A stretch of DNA of 7,302 bases from an uncultured Eggerthellaceae bacterium. Lineage in GTDB: Bacteria; Actinomycetota; Coriobacteriia; Coriobacteriales; Eggerthellaceae. Positions within the stretch are counted from its first letter, which is position 1; every line of letters begins with the position of its first letter. The stretch covers positions 1-7,302 of the forward strand of contig CAMOUE010000112.1 of assembly GCA_946626265.1 (NCBI GenBank), given 5' to 3'. Of this stretch, positions 1 to 6,458 are shown piece after piece. The notes beneath the pieces are model-generated. The model was not told where the DNA came from and did no database searches. It worked only from the letters and a program-made list of their open reading frames with translations. A program made the position numbers and the translations under genes.

Positions 1-1226
1 TTGAAATCCTCGTCGTTGTGAAGCCCGACGCCGAAGTCCCTCATCATGGCGACGGCGTCGTCGTAGCCGACCAGGGACTGATAGTTGAACACATGGTTTG
101 TTAGATTCGGAATCTGGGGCATCGATGGCACGTTTGCGTTGCCCTGCTGCGTTATCGCCTGGCCCGAGGGCTCAGGTGCGGGTTCGGGTGCAGGCGCCTG
201 CGCGGGCGCGAACTCGGGCGCGAGCGCAGGTTTGGACGCCAGCTCGGCTGCTGTTGCGGGCGCGGGCACCGGCTCGGGCTCAGGCGCAACTGCGGGCGCC
301 GGCTCGGGAGCAGACACTGGCGCGGATTCGGACACAGAAGCAGGCGCCGATCCAGGTACGCCTTGGTCTTGCGCGGCCAAATCAGCAGACGTCGCTCCTG
401 CCGGCGCGGCCTCGGACGGCGCCTCGGCGGGCTGCTTCTTCTCGGGGAAGAAACCGTCGAACCTCGAATCGAGGACGGTGGTCCCGTCAAGTCCCACCGA
501 CTCGCTCCACCCAGAGCCAATGTTCGTCGCCGCGCGCCAGCTCGACCCTTCCGAGCTGGTCGGGTACATGTCGTACGGATTGAAAACGGAAGCAGCCCCA
601 AGGAGCTTGTTTTCGTCCTGCTGCGTTGGATCGCCAGCGGTTGGCTCCTCGGCCGGGACTTCAGCCAGCGACGCCTCGGCCGGCAGCTCCTCGGCCGGAA
701 CTTCCCCATCCGCCGAAGCATCGTCAGCGGGTTCTTCGACCCGCTCGATCTTCACGTCCTGGACCTCGAACTCGAGCGAGGGCAAGCCTGGAAGCGAGAT
801 GTGTTCGACTTTGACGACCGACGCATCGACGCCGCCGAGGTCCTGCGATATGACCTCGGCCATGTCCTTGAGCTCCTCGCGCGAAAATCCGTACTGCTCG
901 AGGCGCTCGAGCGCCATGTCCTGGAGCGCCTGCGCGCATTCCGCGATCTCGTCGCCCGTCATGTAGGGCTCGAGCTTTTCGAAGATGTGCTCGGCCAGCG
1001 AGCGCTCCCTCAGCTCGCACGCCAAACGCCACGCCTCGCGCAACGCGACGACGGCTATGCTCGTCGACGTGCGCGGGTTGGCCGCCGCCTTCTCGTATGC
1101 GGCAAGATACAGGTGCATGCCGAGCGTCGCGTCTCCCGACGCGCAAGCCTCCGCCGCCTTGGTCAGATAATCAATGGGCTGTTCGCTGCAACCGTTGTTT
1201 TGGCTGGGTGTCTCGTTCTCGCTCAT
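1..1226 (-). CDS. Large protein of unknown function, N-terminal part (runs off left edge)
   Basis: The frame stays open for 408 codons from the ATG at 1226 to the window edge, so the C-terminus is missing. AAGGGGG at 1233-1239 lies 6 nt before the ATG and supports this start. There is no signal peptide or membrane segment, so the protein is probably cytoplasmic. Residues about 18-130 look all-helical and repeat-like (TPR-like in feel), rich in Ala, Glu and Leu. Residues 131-165 are a short mixed segment containing SLPGLPSLEFEV. Residues 165-200 are acidic, and 265-355 form a Pro/Ala/Glu linker. Residues from about 378 (NYQSLVGYDDAVAMMRDFG) look folded again and probably begin a second domain. 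The style recalls long coriobacterial proteins that may carry a C-terminal ATPase, but I cannot confirm that and assign no function. The coding call is solid; the role is unknown. Confidence 0.85.
   Translation of the reverse strand, partial: MSENETPSQNNGCSEQPIDYLTKAAEACASGDATLGMHLYLAAYEKAAANPRTSTSIAVVALREAWRLACELRERSLAEHIFEKLEPYMTGDEIAECAQALQDMALERLEQYGFSREELKDMAEVISQDLGGVDASVVKVEHISLPGLPSLEFEVQDVKIERVEEPADDASADGEVPAEELPAEASLAEVPAEEPTAGDPTQQDENKLLGAASVFNPYDMYPTSSEGSSWRAATNIGSGWSESVGLDGTTVLDSRFDGFFPEKKQPAEAPSEAAPAGATSADLAAQDQGVPGSAPASVSESAPVSAPEPAPAVAPEPEPVPAPATAAELASKPALAPEFAPAQAPAPEPAPEPSGQAITQQGNANVPSMPQIPNLTNHVFNYQSLVGYDDAVAMMRDFGVGLHNDEDF
162..434 (-). repeat. Pro/Ala/Glu low-complexity linker coding segment
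   Basis: This covers codons about 265-355 of the unidentified left-edge gene. It encodes an imperfect run of short units such as PAPEPAPEP, APEPEPVPAP and APEFAPAQAP. Such segments usually act as extended flexible or rigid spacers between domains. The biased composition also opens long unrelated frames on the opposite strand across this stretch, which should not be annotated as genes. Confidence 0.8.
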
Positions 1227-1268
1227 ACCCAACCCCCTTTTCAAATATGCTGTTCGTTTTTCCCGCCT

Positions 1269-1274
1269 ATTATG
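1269..1274 (-). promoter_or_regulatory. Possible -10 element for the left-edge gene
   Basis: The minus strand reads CATAAT here, 43 nt before the ATG at 1226, which leaves a leader of about 35 nt. No convincing -35 hexamer is present at normal spacing (weak matches only), so this is a tentative call. Confidence 0.25.
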
Positions 1275-1364
1275 GCACGGACGCAACCCGCAGGAGTACA
1301 CCGTATGAAAACTGTTTCAATGCTTCAATATGTGACGATGGATTTCGCTGAAAACGCGCCGATT

Positions 1365-1455
1365 CCTTGCGCTTCTGCCCCGCGTCAGTGCATTGCGTTT
1401 CTGCATTGCGCTTCTGCCCAGTGTCAGTTCGTTGCGCTTCCGCCTTGCGCTTCCG
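1365..1455. repeat. 13-bp-periodic tandem array (39-bp higher-order unit)
   Basis: Seven consecutive 13-mers fit one register. Read on the plus strand they are CCTTGCGCTTCTG, CCCCGCGTCAGTG, CATTGCGTTTCTG, CATTGCGCTTCTG, CCCAGTGTCAGTT, CGTTGCGCTTCCG and CCTTGCGCTTCCG, followed by a degenerate CCTTGCACCGGCG. Five match the theme CNTTGCGYTTCYG. The two divergent ones (second and fifth) match each other and are 39 bp apart, so the larger unit is 39 bp. The array lies just past the stop codon of the Nudix-HAD gene, in the spacer before the left-edge gene. It has no clear internal dyad symmetry and no U tract, so it does not look like a terminator. Function unknown; replication slippage is the simplest origin. 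Confidence 0.8.
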
Positions 1456-1468
1456 CCTTGCACCGGCG

Positions 1469-3181
1469 CTATTTCGGCACGGTCATCTTCCAGTCGAGAA
1501 CCGGCCAGCCCTTCGCTTTGGCGATGCGCGACATGCCCGTGTTCGGACTCACGACGAACGGGTGCTTGGCCGATGACAGGAGCGGCTCGTCGGAATGATG
1601 ATCGCCGTACGCATACGCAATCTCCCACTGACCAGGCCCGAATCGCCCGTCGCACCACCGCTTCAACGCCACGAGCTTCTCGTCGCCCTCGATGGGACGA
1701 CCGTCGACCTCACGCGTGTACGTTCCGTCGGGCGCCACTTTCATCCGCGTCGAGATCTGGGCGTGGAACGGGTGCTTCTCCATCGCACGCAAGACGATGG
1801 GCTCGAACGACGCCGACACGACTACGACGACGCACCCCTCCTCGGCGCGCTTGCGCATTTCCGCATCGGCCTTCGGACGGAACCGCGGCTCGATGAGCTT
1901 GTCGTAGAACGCCACGAGGTACTTGTCGACTTCCGCCTTGGGCTTGCCCACGAACGCCTTGAACACCTGGCCACGGACCCAGCTCTCGTTTTGGGGCAGG
2001 CGCCATTTGTACGCGAGCCCCCAGAACCCGATTTTCAGCGATGTCAGAGGCGAGATCTTATGCTCGAATATGAGTCGGTTGACCAACCAGGATGGCGAAG
2101 ACCCCTCGATGGACGTGTCGTCGAAGTCGAATACCGCGATCTGGGCTTTGTCTGTCAGCTGTTGTTGCATGATTTGGTCATTGTACCAAAGACCGATGGA
2201 GCGAGGGGACGCAAAGGGACGGGCGCAATGCATCATTGGCAAAAGGCCATACACGGTTTGGCGCATCGTGACCTCCCTTGAGTTTGGTCCACCGGGGCAC
2301 GGCACATCCCCGTTCCTGAACGCCTCGACCATCTTGCGCCCGAGCGCATAGTCGTCGGATTCCTCGATCTCGTCGCGCGAAACCCAGCCTGCCCACGAGA
2401 GCTCGCCGTCGATCAGGTGCGTTTGCGGATCGCCGTCGAGGTCGGCGAAATAGCCCAGCATGAGCGAACCCGAGACGCCCCACGGCTGGCTGGCGAAGTA
2501 GCGGACGTTCTTCACGTAGATGCCGCACTCCTCATAGACCTCACGGGCGACCGTCTCCTCGGCCGATTCGCCGACCTCCACGAAACCGGCCACGAGCGCC
2601 CGCCTACGGTAATTCCCCTTCGCATAGCGCGTCATGAGCAGCTTGTCGCCGTTCACGACCGCAACGATGATAGCCGGGGATATGCGGGGGTACACCACGT
2701 TTCCGCAGTTCGAACATGTGAGCGCGCGCTCGGTGCGCGAATGGGCCAGCGGGCTTGCACAATGGCCGCAATACCTGTTGGCAGCGTACCAAGCAGCCAA
2801 ATGCAACCCCGTGACGGCCACGAACGCCTCAACCGTCGACGCGGTCCGCGTGAGCGCCCCTGCGTCCTCGAATTCGTAGCCCGCAGGGCATATCGGCCGG
2901 CCATCGACGCAGTACTCAAGTCCGCGATGCGCACCGTCGGCACCAAATGCAAGGAAATAACGCACGCCATCGACGGCGAACAGATACGTGAACGGGGCAT
3001 AATCCGCGCATTCGGAAACAGATGGAAACGAGAGCGAGCCATCCGCACGCCTGGCACAGGCCACCATACCGCCCGGCTTTCCCTGTCCGTTCAATCCGAC
3101 GACGAGCGCCTTGTCCTCAGGATGCGGCCCCTCGAAGCTCATCGATACCTCGAACGACCCTCGCTCCAATCTGTTGAACAT
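1469..3181 (-). CDS. nudC: NudC-type NAD(H) diphosphatase joined in frame to a HAD-IB phosphatase
   Basis: One open frame of 570 codons holds two enzymes. Residues 1-300 are NudC-like: a zinc ribbon with Cys138, Cys141, Cys156 and Cys159, then a complete Nudix box (G199, E205, R213-E214, E217-E218, G220), then SQPW at 231-234, the start of the NudC signature. Family members hydrolyse NAD(H) to NMN(H) plus AMP, and some remove NAD caps from RNA. Residues 338-570 are a HAD-IB phosphatase: D352-F-D354-D-T356 nucleophile motif, S456, K502 and GDHHSD with D527 and D531, as in SerB-like enzymes; its substrate is unknown. The start at 3181 has GGGGGTG about 5 nt upstream. Codons 301-337 match neither domain and use many A/T third bases, as if once intergenic. 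A strong ribosome binding site at 2271-2279 precedes an in-frame ATG at 2266, so a separate HAD protein of 265 aa may also be made. Both domains are certain; whether they form one polypeptide is not. Confidence 0.9.
   Translation of the reverse strand: MFNRLERGSFEVSMSFEGPHPEDKALVVGLNGQGKPGGMVACARRADGSLSFPSVSECADYAPFTYLFAVDGVRYFLAFGADGAHRGLEYCVDGRPICPAGYEFEDAGALTRTASTVEAFVAVTGLHLAAWYAANRYCGHCASPLAHSRTERALTCSNCGNVVYPRISPAIIVAVVNGDKLLMTRYAKGNYRRRALVAGFVEVGESAEETVAREVYEECGIYVKNVRYFASQPWGVSGSLMLGYFADLDGDPQTHLIDGELSWAGWVSRDEIEESDDYALGRKMVEAFRNGDVPCPGGPNSREVTMRQTVYGLLPMMHCARPFASPRSIGLWYNDQIMQQQLTDKAQIAVFDFDDTSIEGSSPSWLVNRLIFEHKISPLTSLKIGFWGLAYKWRLPQNESWVRGQVFKAFVGKPKAEVDKYLVAFYDKLIEPRFRPKADAEMRKRAEEGCVVVVVSASFEPIVLRAMEKHPFHAQISTRMKVAPDGTYTREVDGRPIEGDEKLVALKRWCDGRFGPGQWEIAYAYGDHHSDEPLLSSAKHPFVVSPNTGMSRIAKAKGWPVLDWKMTVPK
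2271..2279 (-). promoter_or_regulatory. Strong internal Shine-Dalgarno for the HAD domain
   Basis: The minus strand reads AAGGGAGGT followed by CACG and then ATG at 2266-2264 (codon 306 of the 570-codon frame). The GGAGG core lies 5 nt from the ATG, ideal spacing and stronger than the site before the upstream ATG at 3181. It could start a 265-residue HAD-IB protein in the same frame. A second in-frame ATG at 2170 (codon 338) fits the HAD domain boundary better but has no Shine-Dalgarno. A TACAAT hexamer lies on the minus strand at 2185-2180, just before it. Confidence 0.6.
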
Positions 3182-3207
3182 GCCGCACCCCCGTTCGGCA
3201 ATTAGTG

Positions 3208-3228
3208 TTACGTATTTGACTAGCGTAA
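3208..3228. promoter_or_regulatory. Inverted repeat, candidate operator over the transporter promoter
   Basis: TTACG and CGTAA arms (3208-3212 and 3224-3228) are separated by 11 bp, centred on 3218, with outer symmetric matches at 3206/3230 and 3204/3232. The repeat covers the -35 hexamer of the promoter driving the binding-protein gene and sits in the divergent spacer, so a bound dimer could block the transporter promoter and perhaps affect the nudC side. A metal-responsive repressor (Fur or DtxR type) would fit the operon's function, but the sequence is not a recognisable consensus box for either. Confidence 0.4.
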
Positions 3229-3245
3229 TAATCTTTGCATATACT
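3216..3245 (+). promoter_or_regulatory. Sigma-70-type promoter of the uptake operon
   Basis: TTGACT at 3216-3221 (-35) and TATACT at 3240-3245 (-10) are separated by 18 bp, close to the housekeeping consensus (five of six matches each). Transcription would start near 3252, giving a leader of about 35 nt before the ATG at 3287. The spacer is AT-rich in an otherwise GC-rich window. Confidence 0.7.
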
Positions 3246-3286
3246 GAAAACGTCTCACACTGTAGCTTATCGAAAAAGGGGGACCC

Positions 3287-4456
3287 ATGAAGCGAAGAAC
3301 ACTCGCAATCATCGTCGCGGCGCTGGCAACGGCGCTCGCGCTCGTGCTTACCGGATGTGGTGGACAGGGCGCATCCGGCTCGTCGGCGGCAGCCTCGGCA
3401 TCGTCGGCGGCCCCGGCATCAGACACCGCGAGCAGCGCCTCCGATGCGGAAACCAAAACCGTCACCGACGCCTACGGCCGTGAGGTCACGGTGCCCGCAC
3501 ACGCCAAATCGGCCGCGACCGTCGGCTCTGGCGCGCGCTTCGTAGTCTACGCCGGCGCGCAGGACAAGCTGATCGCCGTCACCGAAATGGAAACAGACCC
3601 GGCAATCAACAGACCCTACGCCATAGCGTACGCCGACCTCTTCAAGAACCTGCCCGCTACGAGCAACGGCAACCACCTGCTCGAGACCAATGTCAACGAG
3701 GAGGAGCTCGTAAAGCTCTCCCCCGACGTCATCATCTCGAGCCGTAGCAAGGACGAGTGCGACCAGCTGCAAGCCAACACCGGCATTCCCGTCATCGGCA
3801 TCACGTACCAAAACCAGCTGTTCACCGACAACGTGTACAAATCCATCGAGTGCGTGGGCGCCGCGCTCGACACCGAAGACCACGCCGCCGAGGTCATCGC
3901 CAAGATGAAGGAATGGGAAGCCGACATCACCGGCCGCGTGGCCAACGTCCCCGATGACGCCAAGCCGAGCGTCTACGTAGGTGCCGTCAACTACAAGGGC
4001 GCCAAGAGCTGGGGCGGCACGTATGCGCACTATGCTTGCACCGACGTGCTGGGCGCCAACAACGTCGCCGACCAGACCGGCCAGGACGGCGCGCTCGACG
4101 TCGACCTCGAACAGATCGGCGCATGGGATCCCGACTACATGTTCCTCAACGCCGGCAACATGGACCTGCTGAAGGCCGACTATGCAGAAAACCAGGAGTT
4201 CTTCGACGGCTTGACCGCCTTCAAGAACAACAACCTCTACACGCAGCCGTTCTTCAACTTCAACGGCACGAACGTCGACACGGGCATCTGCGACACCTAT
4301 TTCATCGGCGCAACCATCTACCCTGACGCGTTCGCCGACGTCGACCTCGACGCGAAGTACAAGGAAGTCTACGAGACCATGCTCGGCGGCTTCGACTTCT
4401 ACTCGGTCATGCAGGAGAACAAGATGGGCTTCAAGGCCTTCCCATCCCTGACATAG
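3287..4456 (+). CDS. Substrate-binding lipoprotein of an iron-complex/corrinoid-type ABC importer
   Basis: This 389-residue protein captures the ligand outside the membrane and delivers it to the FecCD-type permease encoded next. It opens with a lipoprotein signal: MKRR, a hydrophobic stretch to residue 20, then lipobox L21-T-G-C24, where Cys24 would be lipidated. A Ser/Ala-rich tether (about 30-53) follows. The mature part fits the Peripla_BP_2 family (class III, BtuF/FhuD-like): VTDAYGREVTVP at 59-70 is the usual first strand, and EELVKLSPDVIIS at 139-151 is the conserved segment ending the first lobe. The second lobe starts near KPSVYVGAVNY (226-236). The length is normal for the family. 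AAGGGGGA ends 3 nt before the ATG and supports the start. It is first in the operon, behind a good promoter with a possible operator. A terminator hairpin after it should raise its level over the permease. Ligand (ferric siderophore, haem, cobamide or other) cannot be read from the sequence. Confidence 0.9.
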   Translation: MKRRTLAIIVAALATALALVLTGCGGQGASGSSAAASASSAAPASDTASSASDAETKTVTDAYGREVTVPAHAKSAATVGSGARFVVYAGAQDKLIAVTEMETDPAINRPYAIAYADLFKNLPATSNGNHLLETNVNEEELVKLSPDVIISSRSKDECDQLQANTGIPVIGITYQNQLFTDNVYKSIECVGAALDTEDHAAEVIAKMKEWEADITGRVANVPDDAKPSVYVGAVNYKGAKSWGGTYAHYACTDVLGANNVADQTGQDGALDVDLEQIGAWDPDYMFLNAGNMDLLKADYAENQEFFDGLTAFKNNNLYTQPFFNFNGTNVDTGICDTYFIGATIYPDAFADVDLDAKYKEVYETMLGGFDFYSVMQENKMGFKAFPSLT

Positions 4457-4479
4457 CGCCCGCTTTTTCGCAAATCTCT

Positions 4480-4518
4480 TGGGGTAGACCTCGCCTTTCC
4501 GGTCTGCCCCATTTTTTT
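4480..4518 (+). terminator. Intrinsic terminator inside the transporter operon
   Basis: Stem TGGGGTAGACC (4480-4490) pairs with GGTCTGCCCCA (4501-4511) over 11 bp with one G-U pair and a 10-nt loop, followed at once by seven T residues (4512-4518). It lies between the binding protein and the permease. Since no strong promoter is visible before the permease, the hairpin probably works as a partial terminator with read-through, giving excess binding protein. Confidence 0.85.
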
Positions 4519-4537
4519 CGCTATCCTTACTAACCGT

Positions 4538-5644
4538 ATGCAGGAAGAGAAGCTCACAGACAAAGACATCGCACCCCGCGTTGCAGGCAGCGGAATCGAG
4601 GGCGCATACAGCGGCTACATCCGCCACAAGCGCCTCGTCATGGCCGCGCTCGTCGCGGTCGTCTGCGGGCTTGCCATCTGGTCGATGGGCATCGGCTCGC
4701 TCGAACTCTCTCCCGCCGAGGTCGTCGCCGGCATGTTCGGCCAGTCGACCTCGCAGGTGAACACCGTCGTTCAGAACATGCGCCTTCCGCGCGTGCTCAC
4801 GGCGGTCATCGCCGGCATCGCGCTGGCGCTCGCGGGATGCGCGTACCAGTCAACGCTTCGCAACCCGCTCGCCTCAGCCAGCACGCTCGGCATCGCGCAA
4901 GGCGCCGCGTTCGGTGCGAGCATCGCGATCATCGTCATATCCGGCGGTGGCGTCGAGAACTCGGTAGCCTACGAAGGCGTGACCAACGCCGACCCCATCT
5001 CCACCGCAATCTGCGCCTTCGTCGGCGCCATGCTCTCGACGGCCATCATCCTGGCTCTATCGCGCTTCCGCGAGATGACGCCCGAGAGCATCGTGCTGCT
5101 CGGCGTGGCGTTATCGGCGCTCTTCACGGCAGGTACCACGATGGTGCAGTACTTCGCAGAGGACTCGCAGGTTGCAGCCGTGGTGTTCTGGACATTCGGC
5201 GACCTTTCGCGTGTCACGAAACCGCAGATCGCCCTCATGGCCGCCGTGACCGCGCTGTCGGCGATCTTCTTCTTCGTGAACCGTTGGAACTACAACGCAA
5301 TCGAAGGCGGCGAGGGGCTCGCCCACGGTTTGGGCGTCCCCGTCTCGCAAGTACGGCTGGCCAGCATGGTCGTGGCGTCGGCCGCCGCCTCGACCGTCAT
5401 CGCATTCTGCGGCATCATCAACTTCGTCGGGCTGGTCGCGCCGCACATCATGCGCAGGCTGCTCGGAGCCGACTACCGCTACCTGTTGCCGGCGAGCGCC
5501 CTGGCGGGTGCCGGCCTGCTGCTCGCCTCCGACATGCTCTGCCACGTGATCGTAGCGCCGCTCATCCTGCCCATAAGCGCCATCACGTCTTTCGTCGGCG
5601 CGCCGATTTTCATTTACCTGCTGTTCAAGGGCGTGAGCCGCTGA
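4538..5644 (+). CDS. FecCD-family permease of the ABC importer
   Basis: This 368-residue inner-membrane permease would form the translocation channel as a homodimer. It is highly hydrophobic, with several membrane segments from about residue 33 to the C-terminus. FecCD/BtuC landmarks are in order: RLPRVL (82-87), RNPLASASTLGIAQGAAFGA (108-127), the cytoplasmic segment GEGLAHGLGVPVSQVR (258-273) that contacts the ATPase, INFVGLVAPHIMRRLLG (294-310) and a final SFVGAPIFIYLLF (351-363). The N-terminal 30 residues are hydrophilic, as usual. There is no Shine-Dalgarno before the ATG at 4538; the nearest AGGAAGAG lies just inside the gene. Translation may therefore start without one or, if a promoter lies just after the terminator, on a short leader. 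The next in-frame ATG, at codon 35 (4640), has no better site and would cut into the first helix. The stop overlaps the ATPase start by one base. Only one permease gene is present, consistent with a homodimer. Confidence 0.93.
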   Translation: MQEEKLTDKDIAPRVAGSGIEGAYSGYIRHKRLVMAALVAVVCGLAIWSMGIGSLELSPAEVVAGMFGQSTSQVNTVVQNMRLPRVLTAVIAGIALALAGCAYQSTLRNPLASASTLGIAQGAAFGASIAIIVISGGGVENSVAYEGVTNADPISTAICAFVGAMLSTAIILALSRFREMTPESIVLLGVALSALFTAGTTMVQYFAEDSQVAAVVFWTFGDLSRVTKPQIALMAAVTALSAIFFFVNRWNYNAIEGGEGLAHGLGVPVSQVRLASMVVASAAASTVIAFCGIINFVGLVAPHIMRRLLGADYRYLLPASALAGAGLLLASDMLCHVIVAPLILPISAITSFVGAPIFIYLLFKGVSR

Positions 5645-6396
5645 TGTTGGAAGCCCGTAACGTAGCCTTCTCGTTCAAACGCGACCAGCCGCTGCTGCGT
5701 GACGTGTCGCTCGCCGTCGAACCGGGGACGTTCACGGCCATCCTCGGCCAGAACGGATGCGGCAAGTCGACGCTGCTTTCGCTCATGACGGCGGCACGCA
5801 CGCCCCATGCGGGCGAAGTGCTGCTCGACGGCATGCCGATAGCGAAGGTCGACCGCCGCGAGCGCGCGCGAAAAATCGCCTTCGTGTCGCAGCATAGCCA
5901 CGCCAACCGCCTCACCGTATTCGATTCGGTCCTGTTGGGCCGCCGGCCGTTCATGGATTCAGCCCCGACCGCCGAGGACCGCGCAATCGTCGCGCGGGTG
6001 CTCGATGAACTCGGCTTGGCAGACTACGCGCTGCGCTATCTCGACGAGCTGTCGGGTGGCGAGTACCAAATCGTCGTACTGGCGCGGGCTTTCGTCCAGC
6101 AAACCGAAACGCTTTTGCTCGACGAGCCCACGAACAACCTCGATCCGTCGAACCAGCAGGAAGTCATGCGGCTCGTGCGCTCTGAAATCAAGCGGCGCGG
6201 CATCGGGGTCGCCGCCGTGCTTCACGACATGAACTTGGCGTTGCGCCATTGCGACCGCTTCCTGTTCCTGAAGGACGGAGTCGTGGACGCATTCGGGGAC
6301 GAGGGCATCGTCACGCCCGCGCAAATCGAGCGCGTGTACGGGATGAAAGCCGACGTCATCGAACATGCGGGATGCAAGCTAGTCGCCCCGCTCTGA
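5644..6396 (+). CDS. ABC transporter ATPase for iron-complex/corrinoid-type uptake
   Basis: This 250-residue cytoplasmic ATPase powers the importer as a dimer on the permease. All nucleotide-binding motifs are intact: Walker A GQNGCGKST (35-43), Q-loop Gln83 in FVSQHS, signature LSGGE (136-140), Walker B LLLDEP (157-162) followed by the D-loop NNLD, and H-loop His194 in VLHDMN. Length and motif variants match the FecE/BtuD/FhuC group. The ATG shares its A with the permease TGA (TGATG, 5642-5646). No good Shine-Dalgarno sits at normal distance, so it is probably translated by coupling to the permease. The frame extends upstream inside the permease gene, but that part is out-of-frame shadow sequence with no homology-like features, so the start at 5644 is clear. 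No odd or missing residues were seen. Confidence 0.95.
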   Translation: MLEARNVAFSFKRDQPLLRDVSLAVEPGTFTAILGQNGCGKSTLLSLMTAARTPHAGEVLLDGMPIAKVDRRERARKIAFVSQHSHANRLTVFDSVLLGRRPFMDSAPTAEDRAIVARVLDELGLADYALRYLDELSGGEYQIVVLARAFVQQTETLLLDEPTNNLDPSNQQEVMRLVRSEIKRRGIGVAAVLHDMNLALRHCDRFLFLKDGVVDAFGDEGIVTPAQIERVYGMKADVIEHAGCKLVAPL

Positions 6397-6401
6397 CGAG
6401 C

Positions 6402-6428
6402 GCGCCGACGGCGAAGCCCGTTCGGCGC
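6402..6428 (+). other. Intercistronic hairpin before the methyltransferase gene
   Basis: GCGCCGA (6402-6408) pairs perfectly with TCGGCGC (6422-6428), and CGG (6409-6411) with CCG (6418-6420), leaving one bulged T and a 6-nt loop. No T run follows, so it is unlikely to terminate transcription. It could mark an RNA processing or stability boundary between the transporter genes and the methyltransferase, a guess from position only. Confidence 0.45.
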
Positions 6429-6458
6429 AGCTCGACGCCTTTGCGAAACGGAGGAAAC

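Noticed and set aside
85..966. Long plus-strand frame of 293 codons rich in Gly, Ala and Ser
   Set aside because: It is the antisense shadow of the Pro/Ala/Glu linker and neighbouring codons of the minus-strand gene, which has a Shine-Dalgarno and protein-like domains. The biased codons remove stops on the other strand.
1306..1319. Small dyad TGAAA-N4-TTTCA upstream of the left-edge gene
   Set aside because: Only 5-bp arms, not placed over a convincing promoter; expected by chance in an AT-richer stretch.
3419..4627. Minus-strand frame of 402 codons opposite the binding-protein gene
   Set aside because: It is an antisense shadow of a clearly recognisable lipoprotein gene; its Val/Asp/Gly/Leu-rich product has no recognisable motif and no start signal.
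4837..5643. In-frame upstream extension of the ATPase gene
   Set aside because: It overlaps the permease gene in another frame, is Arg-rich shadow sequence, and the ATPase family begins at the residue encoded at 5644.
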